In this document: positions 45,740 through 55,254 of the stretch, one piece after another | Layout: each line of letters starts with the position of its first letter | Numbering within the stretch: position 1 is the first letter of the stretch | Source: Aureispira anguillae | GTDB taxonomy: Bacteria > Bacteroidota > Bacteroidia > Chitinophagales > Saprospiraceae | DNA: 64,000 bases | Direction: 5' to 3' | Assembly: GCF_026000115.1 (NCBI RefSeq) | Contig: NZ_AP026867.1 | Span: forward strand, 3,343,716-3,407,715 | Program-made: the position numbers and the translations under genes | The notes under the pieces: generated by a model | The model's database searches: none | Told to the model about the DNA's origin: nothing | Seen by the model: the letters and a program-made list of their open reading frames with translations, nothing else

Positions 45740-45913
45740 CAAAAAAAATTAATGGTATAAGGCTCTACATTTACACTTTTTATCAAAATCAACTACCACG
45801 CTTTATTTTCTAAAGCTACTTTATTTTTATAAGCCTAGAGTATAATAGATATTCGGTGTTCTTTCTACCAAAGAAAGCTTGCCTAAGCTATTGACTCTCC
45901 AAAACAAAGTATT

Positions 45914-46495
45914 ATGGGTATTCGAAAATTGTTTGTAAGTTTTGTTGTCGGTACTATTATTTTATTGGGAAGCCACCAAACCCAAGCGCAATTCTTTAGT
46001 ATGGGAATAAAAGGGGGCGTAACGACCTCCAATCTATTCAGTCAAGGAACCCCTACCATGGGTATGACAGCAGGATTAATAGGAGAATTAAAATTTGTTA
46101 AGTGGATGCGTCTACGGGCAGAAGCTAATGTTTTGTGGCATGGAACAGATAAACACTTTTGGGAACAAGACGACATTGACTATTTTGCGGTAGGGCTACC
46201 TGCTATTTTAGAAATTATGCCCATCAAAAATTTCTTTATTGGCGCAGGCGCAGAGTTAGACTATTTAGTACATGCCCAAGGAGCTGAAATGCCTGATAAT
46301 AGGTTTAATTTTGGGCTAGTAGGGCATCTCGAATATCGTTTTTTTAGCCGTTTAGGGCTAGGCTTACGTTATGTTCATAACCTAGGAAACTTTAATAAGA
46401 TAGGTCAGATTGGCGATTCTATTAATAGTGGAAATAAACCAACCGCTGCTTTTCCTAGTTCTTCATTGCAAATGACACTTTCTTATAATTTCTAA
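45914..46495 (+). CDS. Outer-membrane beta-barrel protein, OmpA/PorT-like barrel
   Basis: 193 aa with signal peptide (LFVSFVVGTIILLGSHQTQA). It begins FFSMGIKGGVTTSNLF, then eight probable strands (LIGELKFVKWMRLRAEANVL, YFAVGLPAILEIMPIKNFF, LVGHLEYRFFSRLGLGLRYV), ending SLQMTLSYNF with the terminal Phe needed for barrel insertion. Typical of the outer-membrane beta-barrel (OMP_b-brl) family. Function unknown. It lies 174 bp after the inverted-repeat element. Confidence 0.82.
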   Translation: MGIRKLFVSFVVGTIILLGSHQTQAQFFSMGIKGGVTTSNLFSQGTPTMGMTAGLIGELKFVKWMRLRAEANVLWHGTDKHFWEQDDIDYFAVGLPAILEIMPIKNFFIGAGAELDYLVHAQGAEMPDNRFNFGLVGHLEYRFFSRLGLGLRYVHNLGNFNKIGQIGDSINSGNKPTAAFPSSSLQMTLSYNF

Positions 46496-46629
46496 AATCG
46501 TTAACTAGTTCATCCCATCTATATAATTGACTGAAGTTATGAATTCTAACAGAACATACTCAATCAAGCTTTGTGTTCTGTGTTAGCCTCTAACTCCAGC
46601 AATTATTGTAAGTAAGTAAGTTTTTAATA

Positions 46630-46657
46630 AATGCTCAGCAAAAAATTGCTGAGCATT
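46630..46657. terminator. Bidirectional terminator, barrel / LamG gene
   Basis: AATGCTCAGCAA (46630-46641), loop AAAA, TTGCTGAGCATT (46646-46657): a perfect 12-bp stem between convergent genes. AT-rich flanks serve as moderate U-tracts. Confidence 0.8.
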
Positions 46658-46680
46658 ATTTATATACATGGTAACTAACT

Positions 46681-48552
46681 CTAGTTCTTGATCAATTCGT
46701 AAATGCTATGCTTTTCTTTGCTTGAAAAATCCATAAAATAAAGCCCTTCTTCTAAATCTGTAATATCAATTTGGACTTGTTGAGTATTGGCAGGTATAAC
46801 AATAGACTTTACTGTTTGTCCCACTGCGTTTATTATTTTTAGCGTCAGGTCTACTTGTTCCAAAGCATCCATTTCAATTACAACAGTACTGCTGGCAGGA
46901 TTGGGATATACTTGAATATTTTCTATAACACTAGTTTGAGTTACCCCTAAGCATACCACAACTTTGATTGAAGTTGAATCCACTCCTATACAATTATTGG
47001 CATCCGTAAAAGAATACAAAACATAATGCATTCCTATCCCACTAACAGCTGGATCAAAAGTAGTTCCACTCACTCCAGTTCCCGAATAAGTTCCACCAAC
47101 AGGCGTTCCAACAGGTAAAGCTATAGCAGCTTCATCATGGCAAAGTGTATCTGGTGTAAATCCAGCCAATGAAACATTAGGTAGTGGGTTTACCGTCAAT
47201 ACTGTTGATATAATGCTATCACAACCATTAACTGTTTGTAAAGAATCGGAATAAGTGCCTGTGGTAGTTTGATAAACCCCATATAATAAAACGCTATCTC
47301 CTTGACATATATCCATATTAGTGGTACTGGAATAGCTTGGTAATACCGTCAATACCGTTGATATAATACTATCACAACCGCTATTTGTCTGTAAATGATC
47401 CGTATAGGTGCCTGCCGTAGTTTGATAGGCTCCTCCTAACAAAACACTATCCCCTTGACATATCGTTAGGGTCGTTGAACTAGAATAGGTTGGCAATATC
47501 GTCAATACGGTTCTTATAACACTATCACAGCCTGCTATCGTTTGCAAAGAGTCTGTATACGTCCCTGCTGTATCTTGATAAGCTCCTGCTAACAAAACAC
47601 TATCCCCTTGACAAATACTTAAAGTATTTGAACTAAAGTAAGCTGGGGCAATCGTCAAGGTAGTTATAACAAGACTATCACAACCTGTTGTTGTTTGCAA
47701 AGAATCGGTATACGTCCCTGCCATTGTCTGATAACTTCCCCCCAACATAACACTGTCCCCTTGACAAATACTTAAGGCAGTGTTTGTGATCGATGGGGGT
47801 ATTTTTCCATCCACCCAGTTGGAAGTTGTACCACTCAACGCACTGCTAATTAAAACACCATTAGCGGTACCTATTTCGTCAATTACAGTGGTCAGACCTG
47901 CATTATTTCCATTGGCAACACCTTGATTAAATCTGTAATAAGCAATCAAATTAGGAAATGGAACACCGCATACACTGTTGTTCATATCTTCTACAATTTC
48001 AGTAGCAGACCTTGTGCTATTCCATATTTTAACCTCATCAATTTTACCAGGAAAAAATCGCCCACTAAATTGAGGATCTTGCCCCAAATATAAATCATAA
48101 GATGCCAGACCTATATTTTGAGAAAGTGCTCCAATTGCTACCTGTACTCCATCTACATACAAACGCATATTGGTGCCATCATAGGTTCCTGCAATGTGAT
48201 GCCATGTATTTAGGCTCACCGTTCCTGTAGGAGAATTAATTTCATTCCAAGAACCAGTCCCTATATTAAAATTAACTTGTCCGTTGTTCCCCACTCTCAA
48301 CATGTATCCTCTATCTCCAACACCGCTTTTGTTGATGACATTTCCCTCCCATACATTGGTTGTAAAAGCCGTTGGATAAACCCATGCTTCTAAAGTTATT
48401 GCTGTACCTGTAATGTCTAAAGATGGATCTGTTCCACAGTCTACATAATCATTTACTCCATCTAAGTGTATTGCATTTTCTTGAGCAAAGGAGTAAGACG
48501 TTATTAGCATTAGGAAACTGCTAATAATTAGGGTAATTTTTAATCGTTTCAT
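46681..48552 (-). CDS. T9SS-secreted LamG-domain protein with four Cys-containing repeats
   Basis: 623 aa. Signal peptide (LIISSFLMLITSYSFAQ), then a LamG/concanavalin-like domain at ~25-205 (ITLEAWVYPTAFTTNVWEGN, LRLYVDG-type NMRLYVDGVQVAIG, GKIDEVKIWNSTRS). Next are four ~54-residue repeats (~255-470), each ICQGDSVLLxGxYQTTxGTY ... GCDSIISTVLTV, then one PKD-like stretch. The last ~75 residues (IQVYPNPASSTVVIEMDALE ... GLYFMDFSS) are a type A T9SS sorting domain, so the protein is exported across the outer membrane and attached or released. Two operator-like palindromes lie upstream. Confidence 0.88.
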   Translation of the reverse strand: MKRLKITLIISSFLMLITSYSFAQENAIHLDGVNDYVDCGTDPSLDITGTAITLEAWVYPTAFTTNVWEGNVINKSGVGDRGYMLRVGNNGQVNFNIGTGSWNEINSPTGTVSLNTWHHIAGTYDGTNMRLYVDGVQVAIGALSQNIGLASYDLYLGQDPQFSGRFFPGKIDEVKIWNSTRSATEIVEDMNNSVCGVPFPNLIAYYRFNQGVANGNNAGLTTVIDEIGTANGVLISSALSGTTSNWVDGKIPPSITNTALSICQGDSVMLGGSYQTMAGTYTDSLQTTTGCDSLVITTLTIAPAYFSSNTLSICQGDSVLLAGAYQDTAGTYTDSLQTIAGCDSVIRTVLTILPTYSSSTTLTICQGDSVLLGGAYQTTAGTYTDHLQTNSGCDSIISTVLTVLPSYSSTTNMDICQGDSVLLYGVYQTTTGTYSDSLQTVNGCDSIISTVLTVNPLPNVSLAGFTPDTLCHDEAAIALPVGTPVGGTYSGTGVSGTTFDPAVSGIGMHYVLYSFTDANNCIGVDSTSIKVVVCLGVTQTSVIENIQVYPNPASSTVVIEMDALEQVDLTLKIINAVGQTVKSIVIPANTQQVQIDITDLEEGLYFMDFSSKEKHSIYELIKN

Positions 48553-48582
48553 TTTTTAAAAAGTATAATGGTTTGTAAATAT

Positions 48583-48596
48583 CTAAAACGTTTTAG
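48583..48596. promoter_or_regulatory. Operator-like palindrome 1
   Basis: CTAAAACGTTTTAG, a perfect 14-bp palindrome with a central CG, as in LacI/GalR-family operators. It lies 30 bp upstream of the LamG gene start. The second copy is centred 87 bp further upstream. Confidence 0.55.
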
Positions 48597-48666
48597 TAAG
48601 TGGTAAAAAAAACAGTTAGTTCTATTAGCACCTTCTTAAAAAGAAGTACCTATCCCCCAATAGGCA

Positions 48667-48686
48667 TTACTAAAACGTTTTAGTAA
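48667..48686. promoter_or_regulatory. Operator-like palindrome 2
   Basis: TTACTAAAACGTTTTAGTAA, a perfect 20-bp palindrome sharing the CTAAAACGTTTTAG core with the first site. Between the two lies a CTTCTT/AAGAAG hairpin. A TACCTTTA box on the minus strand near 48822-48829 could be the -7 element. The rest of the gap up to 48901 holds nothing else. Confidence 0.6.
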
Positions 48687-48901
48687 ATGTTTTAAAAAAA
48701 ATGATTAATGAAATCATTTCTTATACAACGCTATAATTTTGTAATTGCTGCTTTTGTCTTCTATTAAATGCTAATAAATAACAATAAACTTATCTTGTTA
48801 ATTGTCAAATCATTAAACAACATAAAGGTACTTTTTTTTCTAAAAAGATAAGAAAGGAAGAAAACATATTTTTCTTTACCATTTATTGAAGAAGAAAAAA
48901 T

Positions 48902-50005
48902 TTAATGCAAAACCGTAATTTTTTTAACCACGTTAAGCATCTTCCCCCCTTGTTCTAAAACTAGCCTATACATATAAATCCCGTTAGGTAAACTAGAACA
49001 TTGAAGATTTTCCTGATATAATCCTGCCGTTTGCTCTTTTTTTGGCACAACGTGCAAAACTTGTCCAGTTGTATTATATAAAATCAAGGTCACCTTCGTT
49101 GTTCGTGCTAACTCATACTGAATCAGGGTCTCTATATTGGCAGGATTGGGGTAATTTTGGTATAATTCTACTCCAAAATCTGCTAAAGTTAAATTTCCTG
49201 TAAAACAACTGTTCTGGGGTAAGTGAGGACAATAGGTTCGATAAGGCAAACTACAATCTAAAATAAAAGGATTGACTTTATTTTCTTGGTAAGTTGCAAT
49301 AATCAGATTTCTCTCCCACTCCAAACTATCTACAGGGTCATCTAGATGCCATTGGCAAAGTGTAGCGACCTGTTTTGCAAAAAAAGTTGGATCGGCAGCA
49401 TCTGCTTCTGACTTATACATCGTATAAAAATAAAACATAGCCCTTGCAGCATTTCCTTTATGTGTATTTCTTGGCTCAAAGGCAGGTTCATACAAATCTA
49501 ACTTACTATAATTTTCAAGATCATAAGTCGGGTTAGATTCGGAAAGTGTCAAATAATACCAAGTTGTTACATCATTATCATCAATTGCGCCATAGGGGAA
49601 ATTATTACGTGCGGAATTGGCAGCTGCTCGAACGGGAAAAAGGTGATGCATGTCGCTTCTAGCATTGCCTATGCTAGCTCCTTTACTTTGAGGATAGGTA
49701 TGCTCGGTATTAATCCCATTCCCAATGCCTCCGCTATACAATGCTGTAGATGGATCAACAGAGGGATTTAAATAGAGTTGATGTCCAGTATAAACGCAGC
49801 GAACACTGTCTTGAAATGTATATACTTTTGAAAATAATGTATCTCTAGCTTCATCATAACCTAATATAACATCAGGCTTGTAACTAAAAACCAAACTATC
49901 TATTAAATTTTGACCACTTTGACCAATTAAAATTTGATTTTGATTATATTGGGCTTGTACAATTGGAGCGATAAAAATCAGCAAATACAGTAATTTTTTT
50001 CGCAT
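48902..50005 (-). CDS. T9SS-secreted endonuclease I family nuclease
   Basis: 367 aa. Signal peptide (KKLLYLLIFIAPIVQAQ), then an endonuclease I (EndA/NucM, PF04231-type) domain at ~30-265. Key segments are INTEHTYPQSKGAS and RSDMHHLFPVRAAANSARNN with metal/active-site His, and THKGNAARAMFYFYTMY. The last ~80 residues (VELYQNYPNPANIETLIQYE ... GIYMYRLVL) are a type A T9SS sorting domain. The role is extracellular DNA/RNA degradation for nutrients or biofilm turnover. Monocistronic, with a 761-bp upstream gap. Confidence 0.92.
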   Translation of the reverse strand: MRKKLLYLLIFIAPIVQAQYNQNQILIGQSGQNLIDSLVFSYKPDVILGYDEARDTLFSKVYTFQDSVRCVYTGHQLYLNPSVDPSTALYSGGIGNGINTEHTYPQSKGASIGNARSDMHHLFPVRAAANSARNNFPYGAIDDNDVTTWYYLTLSESNPTYDLENYSKLDLYEPAFEPRNTHKGNAARAMFYFYTMYKSEADAADPTFFAKQVATLCQWHLDDPVDSLEWERNLIIATYQENKVNPFILDCSLPYRTYCPHLPQNSCFTGNLTLADFGVELYQNYPNPANIETLIQYELARTTKVTLILYNTTGQVLHVVPKKEQTAGLYQENLQCSSLPNGIYMYRLVLEQGGKMLNVVKKITVLH

Positions 50006-50766
50006 AAAACTTTAATTTTGTGCCACTAGTAGTACATAACTATAATGCGCATATTAAAAAATTGAGGGGCTACAAAATAGGCTTTTTTTTACGTTTTTTC
50101 AAGTAGAAATTAAACTGATTTAAAAGTATATGATCTAACTTTGCAACATCTAGTCTCTATTCAATAAGTAAATTTTGGTGTTTAAAAATCCCCCCCAAAA
50201 AGCATCATACCAATAAAAGAACAATATACTTAGAGCCAATCAACCCTGATTCCCAATTGATTATTTAGTCCTAAAATAGCTCATTTTATACAATAGATTT
50301 AACAATAACAAGGTTTTAGCTGTTGTATGATTTAGCCTTGGAAATTACTTTTGTAACAAAAAATGTTCTTTGGTATCAATTTTGAAAACAGTAAAATCCA
50401 TACTTAATCTTACTTCTTGAAAGAAGCAAGCAGTAGTTATTGATCGTTTAATAAAGAAAAAAGGAAAAACAGTGCAACAAATCAACATTAGCACACAAAA
50501 AATTGATTACCAAAACAATACACAAAAAACTAAGGTAATCGAGTGTATTAAAATGCGATACTTACTTTCTTAGAAAGTTTAAAATAGAATTTCTAAAGTT
50601 TAAAAAAATCTTTTTTTTTTTGTTACTTTTATAAGTATAACTTAAAAACCCCACTTCTTTTTTGAGTTGTATTTAAAGTTTATCAAAAAGAATTAACTTT
50701 TAATGACAAGTATTAATTATACTAAAAGTTATCTTTTATAATTGTTTACTTGAATTCAAACTCCCT
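50006..50766. other. Long AT-rich divergent intergenic region
   Basis: 761 bp between the endonuclease and TlpA-like genes. Small hairpins occur (CTTCTTGAAAGAAG near 50413; ACTTTCTTAGAAAGT near 50562). No open frame or clear RNA gene is seen. It contains both promoters. Confidence 0.45.
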
Positions 50767-51480
50767 ATGAAATACTTCAACTGGCTTATCTTTGTTTTTT
50801 TGGGTATTATAATTAGCAGTGTCAATGCTTGTCAGGAGCATACCACTAGAAAAATTACATTTGAGGACATTAAAGATTCGAGCAATCGAGCAATACCTAC
50901 CAAAATTGAAGAAAACATTATATTCTATAATACAGAAAATCAGGTCATTTCCACCGAAAAATTCAACCAACTATTAGCAGAGGGGCTTTATCTTTCTGAA
51001 CAAAAGTTAAATGTAGATGGTAGCGAAGAGGTTCATTTGATTAGCATTAAAGAATATGCACAAAAATTAGAAAGGCAGTCAATTCCCGATTTTGAGATCG
51101 TTGATTTAATGGGAAATATTTATACCAAAGAAAATCTCTTAGGGAAAATTACTGTTCTGAGTTTTTGGTTTACAAGCTCCCATTTGTGCACCAAAGATAT
51201 TCAAGACCTTAGCCCCATTGCTCAAAAATATACCAATAACAAAAATTTCTTGTGGTTAGCCCCTGCGCTAGATAAGTCTGCTGATTTATCTCGTTTTTTG
51301 CGTGGCAAGAATTGGAAGTTTTCCTTTGCAGCCAACCAAGAACACCTAAGCTCACAATTAGGAATCTTAACCTTCCCTACTCATTTAATCATCAACAAAA
51401 AAGGGAAAATACACAAAGCTGTTACTCGCCACCCTAACAGTCATGAAATTATTGACAAAGCCATTCAACAATTATTATAA
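50767..51480 (+). CDS. TlpA/thioredoxin-like lipoprotein lacking the first active-site Cys
   Basis: 237 aa. A signal sequence with lipobox-like end (IIISSVNACQEH) suggests lipidation at Cys22. Residues ~110-235 form a TlpA/AhpC-type thioredoxin fold (IPDFEIVDLMGNIYTKENLL, GKITVLSFWFTSSHLCTKDI, FPTHLIINKKGKI with cis-Pro). Where a CxxC is expected it reads Ser138-His-Leu-Cys141, so only the second Cys remains and normal disulfide exchange is unlikely. It may be a peroxiredoxin-like, binding or structural variant. A strong terminator follows. Confidence 0.82.
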   Translation: MKYFNWLIFVFLGIIISSVNACQEHTTRKITFEDIKDSSNRAIPTKIEENIIFYNTENQVISTEKFNQLLAEGLYLSEQKLNVDGSEEVHLISIKEYAQKLERQSIPDFEIVDLMGNIYTKENLLGKITVLSFWFTSSHLCTKDIQDLSPIAQKYTNNKNFLWLAPALDKSADLSRFLRGKNWKFSFAANQEHLSSQLGILTFPTHLIINKKGKIHKAVTRHPNSHEIIDKAIQQLL

Positions 51481-51529
51481 TAAAACGAAAAATCATCCTG
51501 ACTATTTTTTAGCCCCAACTGGGTAAAAA

Positions 51530-51567
51530 AGCGCCGAAGATAAAAATATCTTCGGCGCTTTTTTTTT
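51530..51567 (+). terminator. Terminator of the TlpA-like gene
   Basis: AGCGCCGAAGATA (51530-51542), loop AAAA, TATCTTCGGCGCT (51547-51559), then nine T: a very strong intrinsic terminator, with an A-run in front so it could also work on the minus strand. Confidence 0.93.
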
Positions 51568-51684
51568 GCTGACACACCCTTCTCCAAAACTCCTGCATCT
51601 CTATAGAGTATAAGACCAACTAAGTACATTGTATGCTTAATTCTCATTGAGCAATCAATTATTGACTCTGTAAATTATAAATAT

Positions 51685-53970
51685 ATGAAATCTAATATCA
51701 TTCTTGTCCTCTTGTCTGCCCTGTTTCTACATACAACCGCAGCTTACGCAGGAGGTTTTATAATTGTAATGCCAGACAAACATGCCAATCCTAATTCTAT
51801 TGTTCCTGGACAACCTAACCCCGCACTTTTCCCTTTAGAATCTCGCTCCACTCAAGTTAATACCAATATAACTGAGTTGACAGCAACAACAACCATCAAG
51901 CAAGTTTTTTTTAATCCGACTCATCGCCAACTAGAAGGCTATTTTTTGTTTCCTGTTCCCAAAGATGTCATCATTTCTAAATTTACGATGGATATAAATG
52001 GGGTAACCCATGAGGCAGAATTGCTAGATGCAACTAAAGCTCGAAAAATTTATGAAGAAATTGTTCGCCGTTCTAAAGATCCTGCCTTGTTAGAATATTA
52101 TGGGAAGGGGATGTTTAGAGTTCGAATTTTTCCCATTCTCCCCCAAAAGGAACAGAAGATTGAACTTACCTATACGGAAACCCTTGCCCCCAACAATGGC
52201 ACCATAGAATACAGTTTCCCAATGAATACGGAAAAATATTCTGCCAAACCGATTCAACAGGTTAGTTTTAAAATTAACATCAATGAAAAAGAAAAAATTA
52301 AAACAATCTATTGCCCTACTCACCAAGTAGAAATTATCCGCAAAAATGATCAAAACGCAATCGTTGGTTTTGAGGCAAGCAATGTAAAATCTGATCGTGA
52401 TTTTAAATTATATTTTAATCTTGATAAAAAGAAGTTAGGCTTGTCCTTTCTCAATTACAAAGCTCCAAAGGAAGATGGATATTTTTTTATTAATCTAAGT
52501 CCTGGTTTGGGAACAAAACAAGAGGTCGTTGCCAAAGATATTGTTTTTGTCATGGATAAATCGGGTTCTATGGCAGGCGAAAAATTGGAACAAGCCAAAA
52601 AGGCGCTTCGCTTTTGTGTAGAAAACCTAAACCCTAACGATCGTTTTGAAATTATTCCTTTTTCTACCGAAGCCAGCGCTCTTTTTGGACAAGTAGAAAA
52701 TTTCTCAGCAGAAAATAAAAAGAAAGCAATTGACTTTATTGAAGATATTAACCCCATTGGAGGAACCAATATAGAGGAAGCGCTCGATTTGGCTCTTTCG
52801 GCACAACAAAGCAATAGTAAACGCCCTTTCTTTGTCATCTTCATGACCGATGGAAAACCTACTATTGGCGAAACTCAAGAAGATCCCTTGCTCAAAAAGG
52901 TAATGGCTATGAACAAAGAAAATGTGCGCATCTTTACCTTTGGCATTGGAACCAATCTCAATACGCATTTATTAGATAAAATCACAGCAAGTACAAACGC
53001 TTACCGAACCTATGTACTCCCAGATGAAGATATTGAAATCAAGGTGTCTGATTTTTACACCAAAGCCTCCTCTCCCGTTCTAACAGATATTAAGGTAGAA
53101 TTCGACAAAAATGTACGCATCTCTGATGTTTACGACAAAAAATTGCCCGATTTATTCAAAGGAGGATCAATTAGTTTAATGGGACGTTACAAAGGCACTG
53201 GCAAATCTACCATTACGGTCAGTGGCAACATCAATGGGGAAAGAAAAAGCTTTAAGTATGAAATTCAACTCTCTGACAACCATACAGAATTAGAATTTAT
53301 TCCCAATCTTTGGGCTTCTAGGGCTGTTGGATACTTATTGGATCAAATACGCCTACATGGTGAAAATGAAGAATTGGTAAAAGAAGTTACTCGTCTGGCA
53401 AAAAAACATGGCATCATTACTCCTTATACTTCTTATTTGATTCTTGAAGACGAGGCAGTAGCAGCAAGAAGAAATCCCTCGATACAACAAAATAATCAAA
53501 TCCTTCGACCACGTGCTTTAAATGCTCCCTCTATTGCTGAAGATATTGACTTTGAAGAAGAGGTGGTTACTATTTCGGGACTCAAAGGAAAAGCTAGTGA
53601 GCGAAAAAAATCAGGCTCTTCTTCTGTCCGTGCTAGCAAAGAGAGCCAAGCCATGAACAAAGCCTCTAACGTAGCAGATGTCAAACAAGGCATTGATCGA
53701 ATGACCTATAAAGATCAACAGGGAACTACTCGCAATCTAACAGATGGTATCGTCAATATTCAAGGACGTGCCATGTACAACAACAACAATACTTGGTTGG
53801 ATGCAAACTTGTCTCTAAATCAAGATAAAAACATAAAAACCAATCGCATTCAGTTTAATTCTAAAGATTACTATAAACTAATGGAAAATAAGGATGCGAT
53901 AGCCTTTTTGGCACTTGGCACAAATGTTCGTTTTATTCTAAATAATGAAATTTATGAAGTCTACGAATAA
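51685..53970 (+). CDS. VIT and VWA domain protein, exported
   Basis: 761 aa with signal peptide (IILVLLSALFLHTTAAYAGG). A VIT domain at ~40-170 (ATTTIKQVFFNPTHRQLEGY, FLFPVPKDVIISKFTMDING) is followed by a VWA domain at ~285-460 with a complete MIDAS: Asp291-x-Ser293-x-Ser295 in VFVMDKSGSMAGE, a Thr in GGTNIEEAL and Asp in FMTDGKPT. The pair is the inter-alpha-trypsin-inhibitor heavy-chain-like arrangement. Residues ~590-680 are low complexity. There is no sortase signal, membrane tail or T9SS domain, so it is probably periplasmic. Metal-dependent protein binding is the likely role. Confidence 0.9.
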   Translation: MKSNIILVLLSALFLHTTAAYAGGFIIVMPDKHANPNSIVPGQPNPALFPLESRSTQVNTNITELTATTTIKQVFFNPTHRQLEGYFLFPVPKDVIISKFTMDINGVTHEAELLDATKARKIYEEIVRRSKDPALLEYYGKGMFRVRIFPILPQKEQKIELTYTETLAPNNGTIEYSFPMNTEKYSAKPIQQVSFKININEKEKIKTIYCPTHQVEIIRKNDQNAIVGFEASNVKSDRDFKLYFNLDKKKLGLSFLNYKAPKEDGYFFINLSPGLGTKQEVVAKDIVFVMDKSGSMAGEKLEQAKKALRFCVENLNPNDRFEIIPFSTEASALFGQVENFSAENKKKAIDFIEDINPIGGTNIEEALDLALSAQQSNSKRPFFVIFMTDGKPTIGETQEDPLLKKVMAMNKENVRIFTFGIGTNLNTHLLDKITASTNAYRTYVLPDEDIEIKVSDFYTKASSPVLTDIKVEFDKNVRISDVYDKKLPDLFKGGSISLMGRYKGTGKSTITVSGNINGERKSFKYEIQLSDNHTELEFIPNLWASRAVGYLLDQIRLHGENEELVKEVTRLAKKHGIITPYTSYLILEDEAVAARRNPSIQQNNQILRPRALNAPSIAEDIDFEEEVVTISGLKGKASERKKSGSSSVRASKESQAMNKASNVADVKQGIDRMTYKDQQGTTRNLTDGIVNIQGRAMYNNNNTWLDANLSLNQDKNIKTNRIQFNSKDYYKLMENKDAIAFLALGTNVRFILNNEIYEVYE

Positions 53971-54035
53971 TGAAACGACTCATTTATAAAAAGTATTTGC
54001 TCTGTCTCGTGGTGGAGGCAGATTAAATGGTGTGT

Positions 54036-54073
54036 GACCAAAGTAGCGTGGTGGCTACTTTGGTCCTTTTTTT
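54036..54073 (+). terminator. Terminator of the VIT-VWA gene
   Basis: GACCAAAGTAGC (54036-54047) pairs perfectly with GCTACTTTGGTC (54054-54065), followed by a T-run on the plus strand. Confidence 0.88.
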
Positions 54074-54087
54074 ATCCTTAACTCTGC

Positions 54088-55254
54088 TTAAATATCTTCC
54101 ATTTTTCGGACAAATATAGGTCTTGACCATAAGCTATCTAATCTTTGTGTTTGATACCCCACTAGTGGAGCAAATCCCACAAAACGAATTCCTAAGGTAG
54201 AATGTTTTTGATCCCAAACCCAGTCCTGAATCAAACGAAGTCCTTTTACAGCATCACCTTTTAGTTTACTTTGGTTAATTTTTATCCACTCCTTTTCTTT
54301 GTGCAGTCCTTCCCCCATAAACACGGTATCTGCAAAAATGCCCAAATTTTCTAGGTCATCTTCATTATAATAACTAGTGCCATCAAGATCAAGAGGCAAT
54401 GCTACTTTGATGCTTTCTGCATTGTGATGAATATCGGTTATCATCTGATCCATAATAACACTAATTTCTTTTTCTTGTTTGATTACTTTTATTTTTTCTA
54501 AATTTAAATTTCGGTAAGTTCGCTTTGCCCAATTAATGGAAGAAGAAGATAAATCGAGCGCATCTACCAATACGTCAGGTTTCAACCAAAAAAGCACCTT
54601 TAATTCTTTTTCATAGTTTGTGCTTTTATCTTGTATACAATGCAAGGGAGCAACCGCTAAAGCAATTGATTTAAAAGCGACATCTTTTTTGCTATAATAA
54701 ACAAGTTGTTTTACTCTAAATAACTTAACAATATCTAGGTTGAGTTGATTAGCCGCTGTCATCTTTTTTTCTTCTCTAGTGTCCAGATCAAAGGTTATAA
54801 AAGTATCGACTCTATTCACTATATGTTCCAACTCTTCCGCTAAATAGCGCTCGGTCAAAAATTCATTTTTGTAAAACTCCATCTTTTTTCGATTGGCTAG
54901 AATCTCATAAAGCAGATTCCGATCCATATTGTCAGAATTATTCAATTCATTAATCTGATATTTTAATAGTTTAAAGCTATTCTTGTCCTTTATTCCAACT
55001 TCTTTCACCCATCTTGTAAAAGCAATATTGGGATAAGGAGACCAACAATCATAATCCAAGGCATAATCAAGCATTAACTCTCCCATCCAAAGCACATCAG
55101 GATCATTTTGTAACTCATCCAGTATGCTTATATTTTTTTGACTCAATGCATCTTTTGCGTTTTTTTCTTCTGTAGTTTTAATCGTTAAAGGCGTGCATCC
55201 TACCATTAAAAGTCCTGATAAGATTAGACTAAAAATAAAATTATTGTGTTTCAT
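54088..55254 (-). CDS. GldN/PorN-like lipoprotein with two related segments
   Basis: 388 aa. Lipobox LILSGLLMVGCTPLT gives lipidation at Cys20. Two halves share a motif. First: LFRVKQLVYYSKKDVAFKSI then ALAVAPLHCIQDKS and LFWLKPD (about 185-235). Second: LRLIQDWVWDQKHSTLGIRF then VGFAPLVGYQTQRL and LWSRPIF (about 340-382). The second closely resembles the C-terminal core of GldN/PorN, a T9SS periplasmic ring component (KEDW-FDKxRS-RIxGxAP-LFW in memory of the family). GldN itself is not a two-unit lipoprotein, and no gldKLM genes are here, so this is a divergent orphan. Assignment is moderate. Confidence 0.6.
   Translation of the reverse strand: MKHNNFIFSLILSGLLMVGCTPLTIKTTEEKNAKDALSQKNISILDELQNDPDVLWMGELMLDYALDYDCWSPYPNIAFTRWVKEVGIKDKNSFKLLKYQINELNNSDNMDRNLLYEILANRKKMEFYKNEFLTERYLAEELEHIVNRVDTFITFDLDTREEKKMTAANQLNLDIVKLFRVKQLVYYSKKDVAFKSIALAVAPLHCIQDKSTNYEKELKVLFWLKPDVLVDALDLSSSSINWAKRTYRNLNLEKIKVIKQEKEISVIMDQMITDIHHNAESIKVALPLDLDGTSYYNEDDLENLGIFADTVFMGEGLHKEKEWIKINQSKLKGDAVKGLRLIQDWVWDQKHSTLGIRFVGFAPLVGYQTQRLDSLWSRPIFVRKMEDI

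Noticed and set aside
46990-47800. Regularly spaced DNA repeats resembling a CRISPR array
   Set aside because: They lie in frame within the LamG/T9SS gene, have ~160-bp periods and encode protein repeats; no cas genes.
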